Positions 1 to 6,884 of a stretch of DNA of 20,746 bases are shown one piece after another. Position 1 is the first letter of the stretch; every line of letters begins with the position of its first letter. Origin of the DNA: Spirochaetaceae bacterium (GTDB taxonomy: Bacteria; Spirochaetota; Spirochaetia; SZUA-6; Fen-1364); contig PLNO01000309.1 of assembly GCA_003141795.1 (NCBI GenBank), forward strand, positions 9,158 to 29,903. Reading direction: 5' to 3'. The translations under genes were made by a program, and so were the position numbers. Under the pieces are notes generated by a model. It searched no databases and was not told where the DNA came from. It saw nothing but the letters and a program-made list of their open reading frames with translations.

Positions 1-104
1 TCGAGTACCCCTGTCCGAACTCTGTTGCTCTTTCGTCAACGATAGACCTATGCCACGGGCTCAGTCAAGCAATTTCAACCCGTATTAACGCGTGAACACG
101 CTCC

Positions 105-1940
105 TCAGGTCTTCACGTCGAGGATCTCATCGGGGATCGAGCTCAGTAGCTTAACGAGCTCGTCGAAACGGAAGTCGATGTCCATGACGGCGTACATCGC
201 GCCGCCGGCGTCGAGGATGGGCATGGCCGCCGTCATGACGAGCTTGTCCGTGTACTTGGAGAAGAAGAGGTCCGAGTAGTAGGGCTCCGCGCTCTGCAGC
301 ACCGCGACGAACCAGTCGTGCTTGCGGAAATCCTTGCTCATGAGGTTGCGGAACAGGCCCTTCTCTCCCCGCTGCGTGTAGGCCTGGGAGATGCGCCTCC
401 CCTCGAGGTTCGTCACGGCAAGGAGCTGGATGGAAGCCTCCCGGGCCACGACCTCGTGGAGGAAGCTCTCCATGCGCGCGGCATCCAGGGACCGTACCTC
501 CTCCGACGCCGAGATGCGCTGCGCGAGGTGCCGTGCCTTCCCGATTGCCGCCTCCTTGACCTGCTGGAAGTCGGAGATGAACAGCGACGGGAGGAAATGC
601 CGTGCCTGCGCGGTGAGCTCTTCCGGTGAAATGCTCGTCGTGCGGCCCTGCGCGTACTGCTCAGCCACCCAGGCTGCGATGTGTCGCACACCGGGGTGGC
701 GCTTGCTCACCGGCTCGAACGGCCGTGCCGTGAGGGCGGGTATGTTCTCGTTTATCCACTGCGCGATTCCCGCCATCCCGGATTTGTCGGTGACCATGAC
801 GCGAAGCGGCCTGTCCAGGATCGCCTCCGTGTCGAAGATGTTGTAGATCTCGGGGTTCTTCAGGAGCCCGTCCGCGTGGATGCCCGCCCGCGTGACGTTG
901 AACTCAGCTCCCACGAACGGATAGTTGGCTGGTATTGGCGCCTTCACCTCCGCCCTGAAGTAGTCCGCCATCTCCGTGATCACCCGCGGGTCCATCCCGT
1001 CCGCGGTCCCCTTCAGGCCGATGTATTCCATCACCGCCGCTTCCAGCGGCGGGTTTCCCGTGCGCTCTCCGAAGCCGAGCACCGTGGCGTTCAGCGCGGA
1101 GCAGCCGTACAGCCAGGCGGTTGCCGCGTTCACGTGGACCTTGTGGAAATCGTTGTGGCCGTGCCACTCCAGGAGCTCCCCGGGATAGCCGATCTCCGTG
1201 GCGAAGGCGTGAACGATGCGCGGCACGCTCCGGGGAAGCGCGGCCCCCGGGTAGGTGACGCCGAACCCCATCGTGTCGCAGAGACGGACCTTGATGGGAG
1301 TGTGCGTTTCAGCGCTGAGAGCGAGGAGCCTCTCCGCGAACGGGAGACAGAAGCCGTAGATGTCCGCGCGCGTGACGTCCTCGAAGTGGCAGCGCGGCGT
1401 GATGCCGGCTTCCAGCGCGGATTTCACGATGCCCAGATACTCGTCGAGGATCTTCGCCCTGGTGGATTTCAGCTTGAGGAAGATGTGGTAGTCGGACACC
1501 GAGGTGAGGATCCCCGTCTCCTTCAGGCCGAAGCGTTTCACGATCCCCAGGTCTTTTGCATCCGCGCGGATCCAGCCCGTCACCTCGGGGTACTGATGGC
1601 CGAGTGCAAGACACGCTTCGACCGCCTCCGCGTCCCGCTGCGAATAGAGGAAGAACTCGCTCTGCCTGATCACCCCCCGAGGGCCGCCCAGGCGGTGAAG
1701 GAAATCGAAGATCCGCGCGATCTGTTCGGGCGTGTAGGGCGGCCGGGCCTGCTGACCGTCCCGGAAGGTCGTGTCGGTGATCCAGATCTCCCGGGCGGGG
1801 CGCAGCGGCACGTCCATCCCGTCGAAGAGGATCCGCGGGATCTCCGTGTAGGGGAACTGAGCGCGGAACAGCTCGGGCTCCGGCAGATCGGCGAGGGCAA
1901 ACGTCTGCTTCATGCCAAGGGGGGTGAATGTGTTCTGCAT
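105..1940 (-). CDS. Isopropylmalate/homocitrate synthase-like DRE-TIM metallolyase fused to a C-terminal Cache-like sensor domain
   Basis: Counting residues from the TTG at 1955, the N-terminal TIM-barrel lyase carries DTTFRDGQQ near residues 61-69 (catalytic Arg/Asp of the DRE-TIM family), metal-site HGHND at 265-269, and GFGERTGNPPLE at 294-305. A GIHADGLLKNP segment at about 357 matches the linker subdomain of IPM and homocitrate synthases. The family condenses an acyl-CoA with a 2-oxo acid; which substrate is used here cannot be read. The last ~140 residues are not a LeuA regulatory domain. They look like a PDC/Cache fold: a WF motif, a YYSDLFFS stretch, then AMPI and a closing MDIDF. ATG at 1940 is preferred; TTG at 1955 is in frame and would add five residues. 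Neither has a Shine-Dalgarno. The gene stands alone, transcribed away from its plus-strand neighbour. Family call firm, reaction unknown. Confidence 0.85.
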   Translation of the reverse strand: MQNTFTPLGMKQTFALADLPEPELFRAQFPYTEIPRILFDGMDVPLRPAREIWITDTTFRDGQQARPPYTPEQIARIFDFLHRLGGPRGVIRQSEFFLYSQRDAEAVEACLALGHQYPEVTGWIRADAKDLGIVKRFGLKETGILTSVSDYHIFLKLKSTRAKILDEYLGIVKSALEAGITPRCHFEDVTRADIYGFCLPFAERLLALSAETHTPIKVRLCDTMGFGVTYPGAALPRSVPRIVHAFATEIGYPGELLEWHGHNDFHKVHVNAATAWLYGCSALNATVLGFGERTGNPPLEAAVMEYIGLKGTADGMDPRVITEMADYFRAEVKAPIPANYPFVGAEFNVTRAGIHADGLLKNPEIYNIFDTEAILDRPLRVMVTDKSGMAGIAQWINENIPALTARPFEPVSKRHPGVRHIAAWVAEQYAQGRTTSISPEELTAQARHFLPSLFISDFQQVKEAAIGKARHLAQRISASEEVRSLDAARMESFLHEVVAREASIQLLAVTNLEGRRISQAYTQRGEKGLFRNLMSKDFRKHDWFVAVLQSAEPYYSDLFFSKYTDKLVMTAAMPILDAGGAMYAVMDIDFRFDELVKLLSSIPDEILDVKT

Positions 1941-1975
1941 GAGCTTTACTATCAAATTAGGGAGGGAGATGTCAA
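1938..1975 (-). promoter_or_regulatory. Possible promoter giving a leaderless transcript for the lyase gene
   Basis: On the minus strand TTGACA (1975-1970) is followed after 16 bases by GATAGT (1953-1948), and the ATG begins 7 bases later at 1940, about where transcription would start. No Shine-Dalgarno precedes the ATG, which fits a leaderless message. The -35 is perfect and the -10 matches 4 of 6. The placement could be chance. Confidence 0.35.
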
Positions 1976-2040
1976 GTCAATGGAATTGAAATCGACAAAA
2001 TAATGCTATTTCTGGCGATTTTATGTCCTAGGATTGCTGA

Positions 2041-2130
2041 ATCGGCCACCGAAAGGGTGGGCAAAATGGTGGCCAGCCACCCCCTGACGGATCGGCCCTT
2101 GCCGGAGTATCATCTACCAGGGCCAGGAGG
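2041..2130 (+). promoter_or_regulatory. Structured leader of the glutamine amidotransferase gene (possible cis-regulatory RNA)
   Basis: GGCCACC (2044-2050) can pair with GGTGGCC (2068-2074), and GGGTGG (2055-2060) with CCACCC (2078-2083). The arms interleave, as in an H-type pseudoknot. GGTGG can alternatively fold locally on the CCACC that follows. A further pair, GGCCCT (2094-2099) with AGGGCC (2119-2124), abuts the Shine-Dalgarno AGGAGG (2125-2130). No known riboswitch class is recognised. No convincing promoter was found in 1956-2040. Confidence 0.35.
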
Positions 2131-2136
2131 TGAGGC

Positions 2137-2829
2137 GTGAGGGTCCACGTTTTCCAGCACGTTGCCTTCGAGGGAATCGGATCGATCGAGACCTGGCTGG
2201 CCGCGCGCTACGCGTCGGTGTCGTATACCCGATTCTTCCAGAAGGCGTCCCTGCCGCGTCTGCCCGACTTCGACCTGCTCATCGTCATGGGCGGGCCGAT
2301 GGGCGCAAACGACGAGGGGGAGTTCCGGTGGCTCGGGCCGGAGAAGGGCCTCATCGCCGCGGCCATCGAATCGGGAAAGCCTGTCCTGGGGATCTGCCTG
2401 GGAGCGCAGCTCATCGCCAGCGCCCTAGACGCCCGGGTGTACCCCAACCCCCGCAAGGAGATCGGGTGGTTCCCGGTCTGGAAGCCGTCGTCGGGCGTCC
2501 TGCCCCGCGTTGCAGCGGCCATCCCGGATGAGAGCCTCGTCTTCCACTGGCACGGTGACACCTTCGATCTTCCTGCCGGCGCCGCCCGTTTTTTTTCCAG
2601 CGATGCCTGCGAGAACCAGGCCTTTGCCATCGGGGAGCGCGTGGTGGGGCTGCAGTTCCACCTGGAGGTCACCCCCGAATCGCTTGCCGGTATGGCGAAC
2701 GCCGGCAGGGGCGAGCTCGTTGCGGGAGACTTGATCCAGTCCGAGTCGGCGATCCTCTCACGTCCCGAGCGCTGCGCAGGGCCGAACGCGTGCATGGCGG
2801 CGCTGCTGGATTCACTCGTAGCCGATTGA
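2137..2829 (+). CDS. Class I glutamine amidotransferase domain protein (GMP-synthase-type GATase1)
   Basis: A stand-alone GATase1 of 230 residues. The nucleophile elbow GICLGAQ holds Cys87, and QFHLEVTPE holds His175 and Glu177, giving the complete Cys-His-Glu triad. An oxyanion-type MGGPMG motif lies at 51-56 and a FHWHGD segment at about 136-141. These features match the small GMP-synthase-like amidotransferases (GATase1 with no synthetase partner), which hydrolyse glutamine or a gamma-glutamyl compound. The acceptor cannot be inferred, since no synthetase gene lies nearby. It starts at GTG 2137, set by a strong AGGAGGTGA at 2125-2133, six bases upstream of the start. Length is normal for the family. 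It appears monocistronic: a new promoter follows 35 bases after its stop, and no clear terminator separates them. Confidence 0.9.
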   Translation: MRVHVFQHVAFEGIGSIETWLAARYASVSYTRFFQKASLPRLPDFDLLIVMGGPMGANDEGEFRWLGPEKGLIAAAIESGKPVLGICLGAQLIASALDARVYPNPRKEIGWFPVWKPSSGVLPRVAAAIPDESLVFHWHGDTFDLPAGAARFFSSDACENQAFAIGERVVGLQFHLEVTPESLAGMANAGRGELVAGDLIQSESAILSRPERCAGPNACMAALLDSLVAD

Positions 2830-2863
2830 GATTTTGTGCTTTTCATGAATAGCGCGAATTAGC

Positions 2864-2905
2864 TTGATTTCAACTCCGTTTGTGATATAATGGTGAAAAC
2901 GGAGT
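2864..2905 (+). promoter_or_regulatory. Extended -10 promoter with overlapping 9-bp inverted repeat (candidate operator) for the Rhs operon
   Basis: TTGATT (2864-2869), a 16-base spacer, then TG-A-TATAAT with a perfect -10 at 2886-2891 and the extended TG at 2883-2884. ACTCCGTTT (2873-2881) and AAACGGAGT (2897-2905) form a perfect inverted repeat around the -10, with the right arm over the expected start site near 2898. It is not a terminator: the bases after it are A-rich, not T-rich. An operator for a dimeric repressor fits best. A separate 12-bp palindrome, TTCGAATTCGAA, lies at 2917-2928. The leader to the ATG at 2975 would be about 77 bases. Confidence 0.6.
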
Positions 2906-2974
2906 AAAAAGGTGTTTTCGAATTCGAATGTTTTAAGACAACAGAGCTGATCCCTACTCATTACTGGCTTCGTC

Positions 2975-4384
2975 ATGAACAGGATCACAGGTGTTGTCGC
3001 AGTGGCATGCGTCACGCTCTCTCTTCTGGCACTTGGTGCCGGGGTCTTCCTGCTTCACCAACAGAACGAGGAACTGCGCAGACTCATCGTCCAACAATCG
3101 ATCGATAACGTACGGAACGGCGCCTTGCTGGAGAGCAGGCTGACCGGGCTCGAGAAGAGCCTCGGCGGAGTTGCGGCAGGCCTGCAGTCCACGGTCGTCG
3201 AAACAGGAACAGGTACCCAGAGGGCGGTTCGCTCTCTTTCTTCACGGATAACAAACTCTTTCACCGCCGTCCAGGGAAGCATCTCCGACATGGGAGTGCA
3301 CATCGTTGATGCGCTTCCTGCGGCCACGCAAGAAGCGGCAGCGATCGGACAGGGGTCCGAGCCGACCACAGCTACCGCCACTGCCGCAGACGCGGCGCTT
3401 CAGGATGCAAAGAGCCTCTACGCCTCATCCAAATTCGCCGAGGCCGCGCATGTGCTCGCCTCATTCGCCGACGCCAAGACCGCGGGCGCGGGTGTACGCC
3501 TTTACTACGCGGCGAGCCTCTTTCACGCGCGGCCCGACGACACGAGCAGCCATGCCCGCATCGAAAAGGATTTGCGGGCGGTTATGCTCGAAGATCCGCA
3601 AAACTTTGTCGCTCTCGAAACCCTCGGCTCACTCGCCGTCGAAAGGGGAGACTGGGCGCAGGGTCTTGGCTGGCTCTCAGGGGCGCTCGAGCAACAACCA
3701 CGCGACGTCGAGGTTCTCCAAAAGGCGGGTGCATGCGCGTTTGCCGTCAAGGATTTCTCCCGGGCGCAGGAGCTCCTCGATCGGGCGGCGGCCCTTTCCC
3801 CGGGCGATGCGAATCTGCACTACTCCGCCGCACAGGCCAGCGTCGCTGCCGGGGACCCCTCCAAAGCGCTCGAAAGGCTCGATACGTGCCTTTCCCTGCA
3901 GCCGCGGCATCTTGGCGCCCTGCTCCTCGCGGGCTCGTGCCTCAGCGATCTCGGCCGCCACTCTGAAGCGGCGAAGCGTTTCTCCGCGTATCTGTCCGTA
4001 CGACCCGACTATGTCGCCGCGGCCCGTCTCGGAGACGCTCTGTACGCTCAGGGCCAGAGGGACGCCGCGGAGGCCGGATGGAAACACGCGCTTGGACTGA
4101 GCACCGGCAACGCGGCGGAAGCCCGCCGCCGGTCTTCGGAGCTCCATGGGAAGCTTACCCGTTCGGCGTGGGAGCGCGGTGATCCCGCGCAGTGCAAGGC
4201 GTACGCGTCGGAAGGGCTGCGCGCGGGCCCGTCACCCCTTCTTTCCGTGTACCTCGGCATGAGCCTGAGAGCATTGGGAGACGAAGCGCAGGGGACTCGT
4301 CTCCTGAAACAGGTGAAAGAGTCCTCTTCCGATACGGAAGCCGCTGCGCTCGCCGCAACGGCACTGGGAGATACCGGGCAGTAG
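2975..4384 (+). CDS. Membrane-anchored coiled-coil and TPR-repeat protein
   Basis: 469 residues. A hydrophobic segment at about 5-27 has no lipobox and no clear cleavage site, so it probably anchors the protein in the inner membrane with the rest periplasmic. Residues about 30-110 are polar and heptad-like (HQQNEELRRLI onward), suggesting a coiled coil. From about 135 to the end the sequence is tetratricopeptide-like, with Ala/Leu-rich helical pairs such as GDWAQGLGWLSGALEQQP and GDPSKALERLDTCLSLQP. TPR arrays bind partner proteins; here the partners are probably other products of the operon. First gene after the promoter at 2864-2905; its ATG lacks a recognisable Shine-Dalgarno. Ten bases separate it from the next gene, and its stop codon lies inside that gene's ribosome-binding site. 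Function beyond a scaffold role is not readable. Confidence 0.85.
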   Translation: MNRITGVVAVACVTLSLLALGAGVFLLHQQNEELRRLIVQQSIDNVRNGALLESRLTGLEKSLGGVAAGLQSTVVETGTGTQRAVRSLSSRITNSFTAVQGSISDMGVHIVDALPAATQEAAAIGQGSEPTTATATAADAALQDAKSLYASSKFAEAAHVLASFADAKTAGAGVRLYYAASLFHARPDDTSSHARIEKDLRAVMLEDPQNFVALETLGSLAVERGDWAQGLGWLSGALEQQPRDVEVLQKAGACAFAVKDFSRAQELLDRAAALSPGDANLHYSAAQASVAAGDPSKALERLDTCLSLQPRHLGALLLAGSCLSDLGRHSEAAKRFSAYLSVRPDYVAAARLGDALYAQGQRDAAEAGWKHALGLSTGNAAEARRRSSELHGKLTRSAWERGDPAQCKAYASEGLRAGPSPLLSVYLGMSLRALGDEAQGTRLLKQVKESSSDTEAAALAATALGDTGQ

Positions 4385-4394
4385 GAGAGTCGAC

Positions 4395-5423
4395 ATGAGC
4401 GCACGGCTTTGGCGGATCATCGTTATTCTCCTTGCCTTCCCGTGCTCCCTGCCGGCGGTGGAAGTCCACCTTGCTCCCCTCGGGATCCTGGAAGATGCCG
4501 GAAGTGAAACCGCGGCAATCCACCCGGAAGCTGATCTCACGAACAGTTTCGCCGGACTGGCAACCGGGGGCGTGATCGATCTCTCTCCGGCGGAGGTCGT
4601 GCCGGGGGGGACGGTGCGCTCCCTCCTGGATGCCACACGGCTCTGCCAGGCCCAGGGGTACGGCCTTCTCCTCTACGGGTTCCTCAAACGCGGAGCGCAG
4701 TCCTATTCCGCCGAGGTGAAGCTCTTTGACGCGGAGAAAGGCGCCGTGGCGGCGAGCTTCTTCGTCTCTGACGACAGCGCCCATTACGAGCGCCTCATGC
4801 ATGACCTCGCCGCGCGGATCCTGGACTTCTTTACAACCGACCCTGCCCTGGGCATCACCTCGAAGCACGTTGCTCCCGAGCGCAACCTCATCGCTTTTCC
4901 CATGGCACTCGGCTACTGGACCCCGGCCGGCGGCGGATGGAACACCGTGCTCTCGGGGCTCGCCTCGGCGACGCTCGGATTCCGCTTCGTCCCCCTGCGG
5001 CCCCTTTTCACCTTCCTCTCCCGTGACTGGCAGATCGCCTTGGGCGTCGAGGCCGACTACGAGCTGGGCATGAATCAACCCGGCTACGAGAGCTTCTTCC
5101 TGCACGCCGCGCACGTGCGGCTTCCCATTGAGCTCGGGGTCGACCTCGGCGCGGGGAACCTGCTCGCCGCAAGCGTCGGTCCCCTCCTGAGCGTGGACGT
5201 GCTGTCCCAGGATCGCCTGTACTCTTCCCCCTACGTGGGAGTCACGGCAACGGCAGGAATCAGCGGCTCCGTCACCTATCGCTACGAGGCATCCGACTTC
5301 GTGTCTCTGGGGTGTGCCACGATCATCGACGTTGCCTTCTACGCCACGCCGCTTGTCACCGTGTCGCCACGATTCTTCGTGGAGCTCACTCCCGGCCGCA
5401 CGAGCGGGGGAGGTCAACCGTGA
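4395..5423 (+). CDS. Exported protein with TolB-N/CsgG-like N-terminus and outer-membrane-barrel-like C-terminus
   Basis: 342 residues. A signal peptide spans about 1-21 (RIIVILLAF core, likely cut after LPA). Residues about 22-155 look like the alpha/beta domain of TolB-N or CsgG-like lipoproteins: a segment AQGYGLLLYGFLKRG, then a strand ending in LFDAEKG, then a helix before DFFTTDP. From about 165 on, alternating hydrophobic/aromatic strands with Gly and Tyr turns (for example QIALGVEADYELGM and AGISGSVTYRYEASD) resemble transmembrane beta strands. The last strand, RFFVEL, is followed by a short polar tail, atypical for a BAM signal. The start is set by AGGAGAG at 4383-4389. It overlaps the next gene by four bases (GTGA). 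The context suggests an outer-membrane partner of the giant Rhs protein; that role is inference. Confidence 0.75.
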   Translation: MSARLWRIIVILLAFPCSLPAVEVHLAPLGILEDAGSETAAIHPEADLTNSFAGLATGGVIDLSPAEVVPGGTVRSLLDATRLCQAQGYGLLLYGFLKRGAQSYSAEVKLFDAEKGAVAASFFVSDDSAHYERLMHDLAARILDFFTTDPALGITSKHVAPERNLIAFPMALGYWTPAGGGWNTVLSGLASATLGFRFVPLRPLFTFLSRDWQIALGVEADYELGMNQPGYESFFLHAAHVRLPIELGVDLGAGNLLAASVGPLLSVDVLSQDRLYSSPYVGVTATAGISGSVTYRYEASDFVSLGCATIIDVAFYATPLVTVSPRFFVELTPGRTSGGGQP

Positions 5424-6202
5424 AGTGGATCTGCTTCGTGCTCTGCGCCTGCGCGTTGTGCGTCGGGCTCACCGGGTGCGGTGACGGGTTCCTCGCCGCC
5501 ATGGGGCGCATCGGTGCCGACCCTGCAGCCGTTGCACCCCGCGTCGCTTCTTTCGGGACGGAATATGCGATCTCCGTGTCGTGGGACGCGGACCCCGCCG
5601 CAGAGGAGTACATCCTCGAACGGGCAACCGACGCGCTAAGCCCGAGCTGGTCTGTCGTGTACACGGGTGCGGGCACCAGCTTCGATGACACGGAACGTAC
5701 CGACCAGGTCCGCTATCTCTACCGGCTCACGCTGACCCGGGGGAGCCGGGTCTTCGGCCCTTCGGATGCCGTTGTCGGCGTGGGCAGCGCGGCGTGCAAA
5801 GACTCCCTGGAGCCCAATGATTCGCAAGACGAGGCGACACCGCTTGAGTACGACAGGACGGCGAACCTCTACTACTACAGGTCATACGCGGGTGAAACCG
5901 TGGAAGACACGGACTGGTACAGCGTGAGCGTGCCTCCCCGGCGCATCGCCAATGTCGTGGTGACGCAAAAGGGGCTTTCCGGCGGATCGGTGAGCACGTT
6001 CATGTACCTCTACGTCAAGGGAAGCTCGCCGGTCACCGTGATGAACAACGTCGCCATTCCCATCACGAACACCTCGTACGAAACGCAGGAGTTCCTCATA
6101 CGCATCACGCCGAATCCGGATCAGTTCATCGCCGATCCGACGCTCGCCGGCGGCTCGTTCATCGACTATACCGTGTCGCTCGTGAGCATCACGGGAATAT
6201 AG
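5420..6202 (+). CDS. Lipoprotein with Fn3-like and pre-peptidase C-terminal (PPC)-like domains
   Basis: 260 residues starting at GTG 5420. This start uses GGGAGG at 5408-5413, produces the GTGA overlap with the upstream stop, and yields a lipoprotein signal with lipobox LTGC (Cys20). A longer frame from ATG 5312 lies inside the previous gene and lacks a signal peptide, so it was rejected. After the signal, about residues 40-125 form a fibronectin-III-like module (ISVSWDADPAAEEYILER, then YLYRLTLT). The rest is PPC-like, opening with DSLEPNDSQDEATPL and containing DTDWYSVSV, a module usually found as a surface or substrate-binding beta sandwich in secreted proteins. Probable location is the periplasm or outer membrane. 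Its stop overlaps the AGGAGG of the next gene. Role in the operon unknown. Confidence 0.85.
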   Translation: MKWICFVLCACALCVGLTGCGDGFLAAMGRIGADPAAVAPRVASFGTEYAISVSWDADPAAEEYILERATDALSPSWSVVYTGAGTSFDDTERTDQVRYLYRLTLTRGSRVFGPSDAVVGVGSAACKDSLEPNDSQDEATPLEYDRTANLYYYRSYAGETVEDTDWYSVSVPPRRIANVVVTQKGLSGGSVSTFMYLYVKGSSPVTVMNNVAIPITNTSYETQEFLIRITPNPDQFIADPTLAGGSFIDYTVSLVSITGI

Positions 6203-6211
6203 GAGGGTGGG

Positions 6212-6874
6212 ATGAAACGGCTCTCCCCGCTGGTCCTTGCCGCGGCGCTCGTTCTCCTTGCGGGGTGTCCCGTGACACCCGTCCCTGAGCCGGACGCCAA
6301 GACCGATGACGGGAGCAGTGGCGTGGCGCAGGTGGATACGCTGTTCGTGGAGACGGCAACGGACAGCGGCCAGTTCGTATTCACGACGAACGACACCGCC
6401 TACTGGGGAGAGTACGGGTATACGCTGTGGACCCTCAAGGGAGCCGCCGTGACTCCCTTCGCGAGCAGGAAGGTCGAGCTCAGCAAGATGAGCGGCAACG
6501 CATCGGCGGGCTACGGAGTCGTCTTTTGCTCCTACGACACGGGCAGTGGGGAGACAATGCTCGTGGTGATGATCAATACGCAGAAGGAGTACATCGTCGG
6601 AGAGGTCACGGGCGCGAGCTTCACCGAGATCATCCCGTGGACGGAATCGGCGAGCCTCGTTGCCGGCTACAACGTGAAGAACACGGTGAGCCTCTCCTAC
6701 GACGCTGCGAAAGGGGATTTCAGCCTGAGCCTCACCGACGGCGCGGCCGTGACGTTCAGGGACGACGTCGAACCCTACCATGACAGCGGGGGAAGAAACG
6801 GGTACATGGTGGTGATCTCTCCGCTGGACGATTTCCCCGACACGCCCGTTCACGTGATCTTCACGGAGAAGTGA
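6212..6874 (+). CDS. Lipoprotein, probably with a concanavalin A/LamG-like jelly-roll domain
   Basis: 220 residues. The signal peptide ends in lipobox LAGC (Cys19), followed by a Pro/Asp-rich flexible linker (PVTPVPEPDAKTDDG). Residues about 45-220 are beta-rich. The order YGVVFCSYDTGSGETMLVVMI, then NTQKEYIVGEV, then a strand pair around VSLSYD and FSLSLTDG resembles the LamG/DUF1080-type jelly roll, which often binds carbohydrate. No catalytic residues are recognisable. The start is set by AGGAGG at 6201-6206, overlapping the upstream stop. It ends ten bases before the giant Rhs gene, with GAGG (6873-6876) serving that gene. The second lipoprotein in a row, it is presumably an envelope partner of the Rhs protein. 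The fold call is by pattern only. Confidence 0.8.
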   Translation: MKRLSPLVLAAALVLLAGCPVTPVPEPDAKTDDGSSGVAQVDTLFVETATDSGQFVFTTNDTAYWGEYGYTLWTLKGAAVTPFASRKVELSKMSGNASAGYGVVFCSYDTGSGETMLVVMINTQKEYIVGEVTGASFTEIIPWTESASLVAGYNVKNTVSLSYDAAKGDFSLSLTDGAAVTFRDDVEPYHDSGGRNGYMVVISPLDDFPDTPVHVIFTEK

Positions 6875-6884
6875 GGACAGATCA

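Noticed and set aside
90..101. Terminator after the lyase gene (GCGTGAACACGC)
   Set aside because: The stem is only four to five pairs and no T run follows on the minus strand.
681..2003. 440-codon plus-strand frame opposite the lyase gene
   Set aside because: It is the antisense shadow of a clearly conserved enzyme; composition is Arg/Asp/Val-rich with no domain or ribosome-binding site.
2873..2905. Intrinsic terminator after the amidotransferase gene
   Set aside because: The repeat is followed by A residues on the plus strand, and its loop contains a consensus -10 with a matched -35, so promoter/operator is the better reading.
4155..5417. 420-codon minus-strand frame
   Set aside because: Shadow of the TPR and barrel-like genes in GC-rich DNA; no recognisable motif.
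5312..5419. N-terminal extension of the Fn3/PPC lipoprotein from ATG 5312
   Set aside because: The extension lies within the upstream coding region and hides the lipoprotein signal; GTG 5420 has a proper ribosome-binding site and lipobox spacing.
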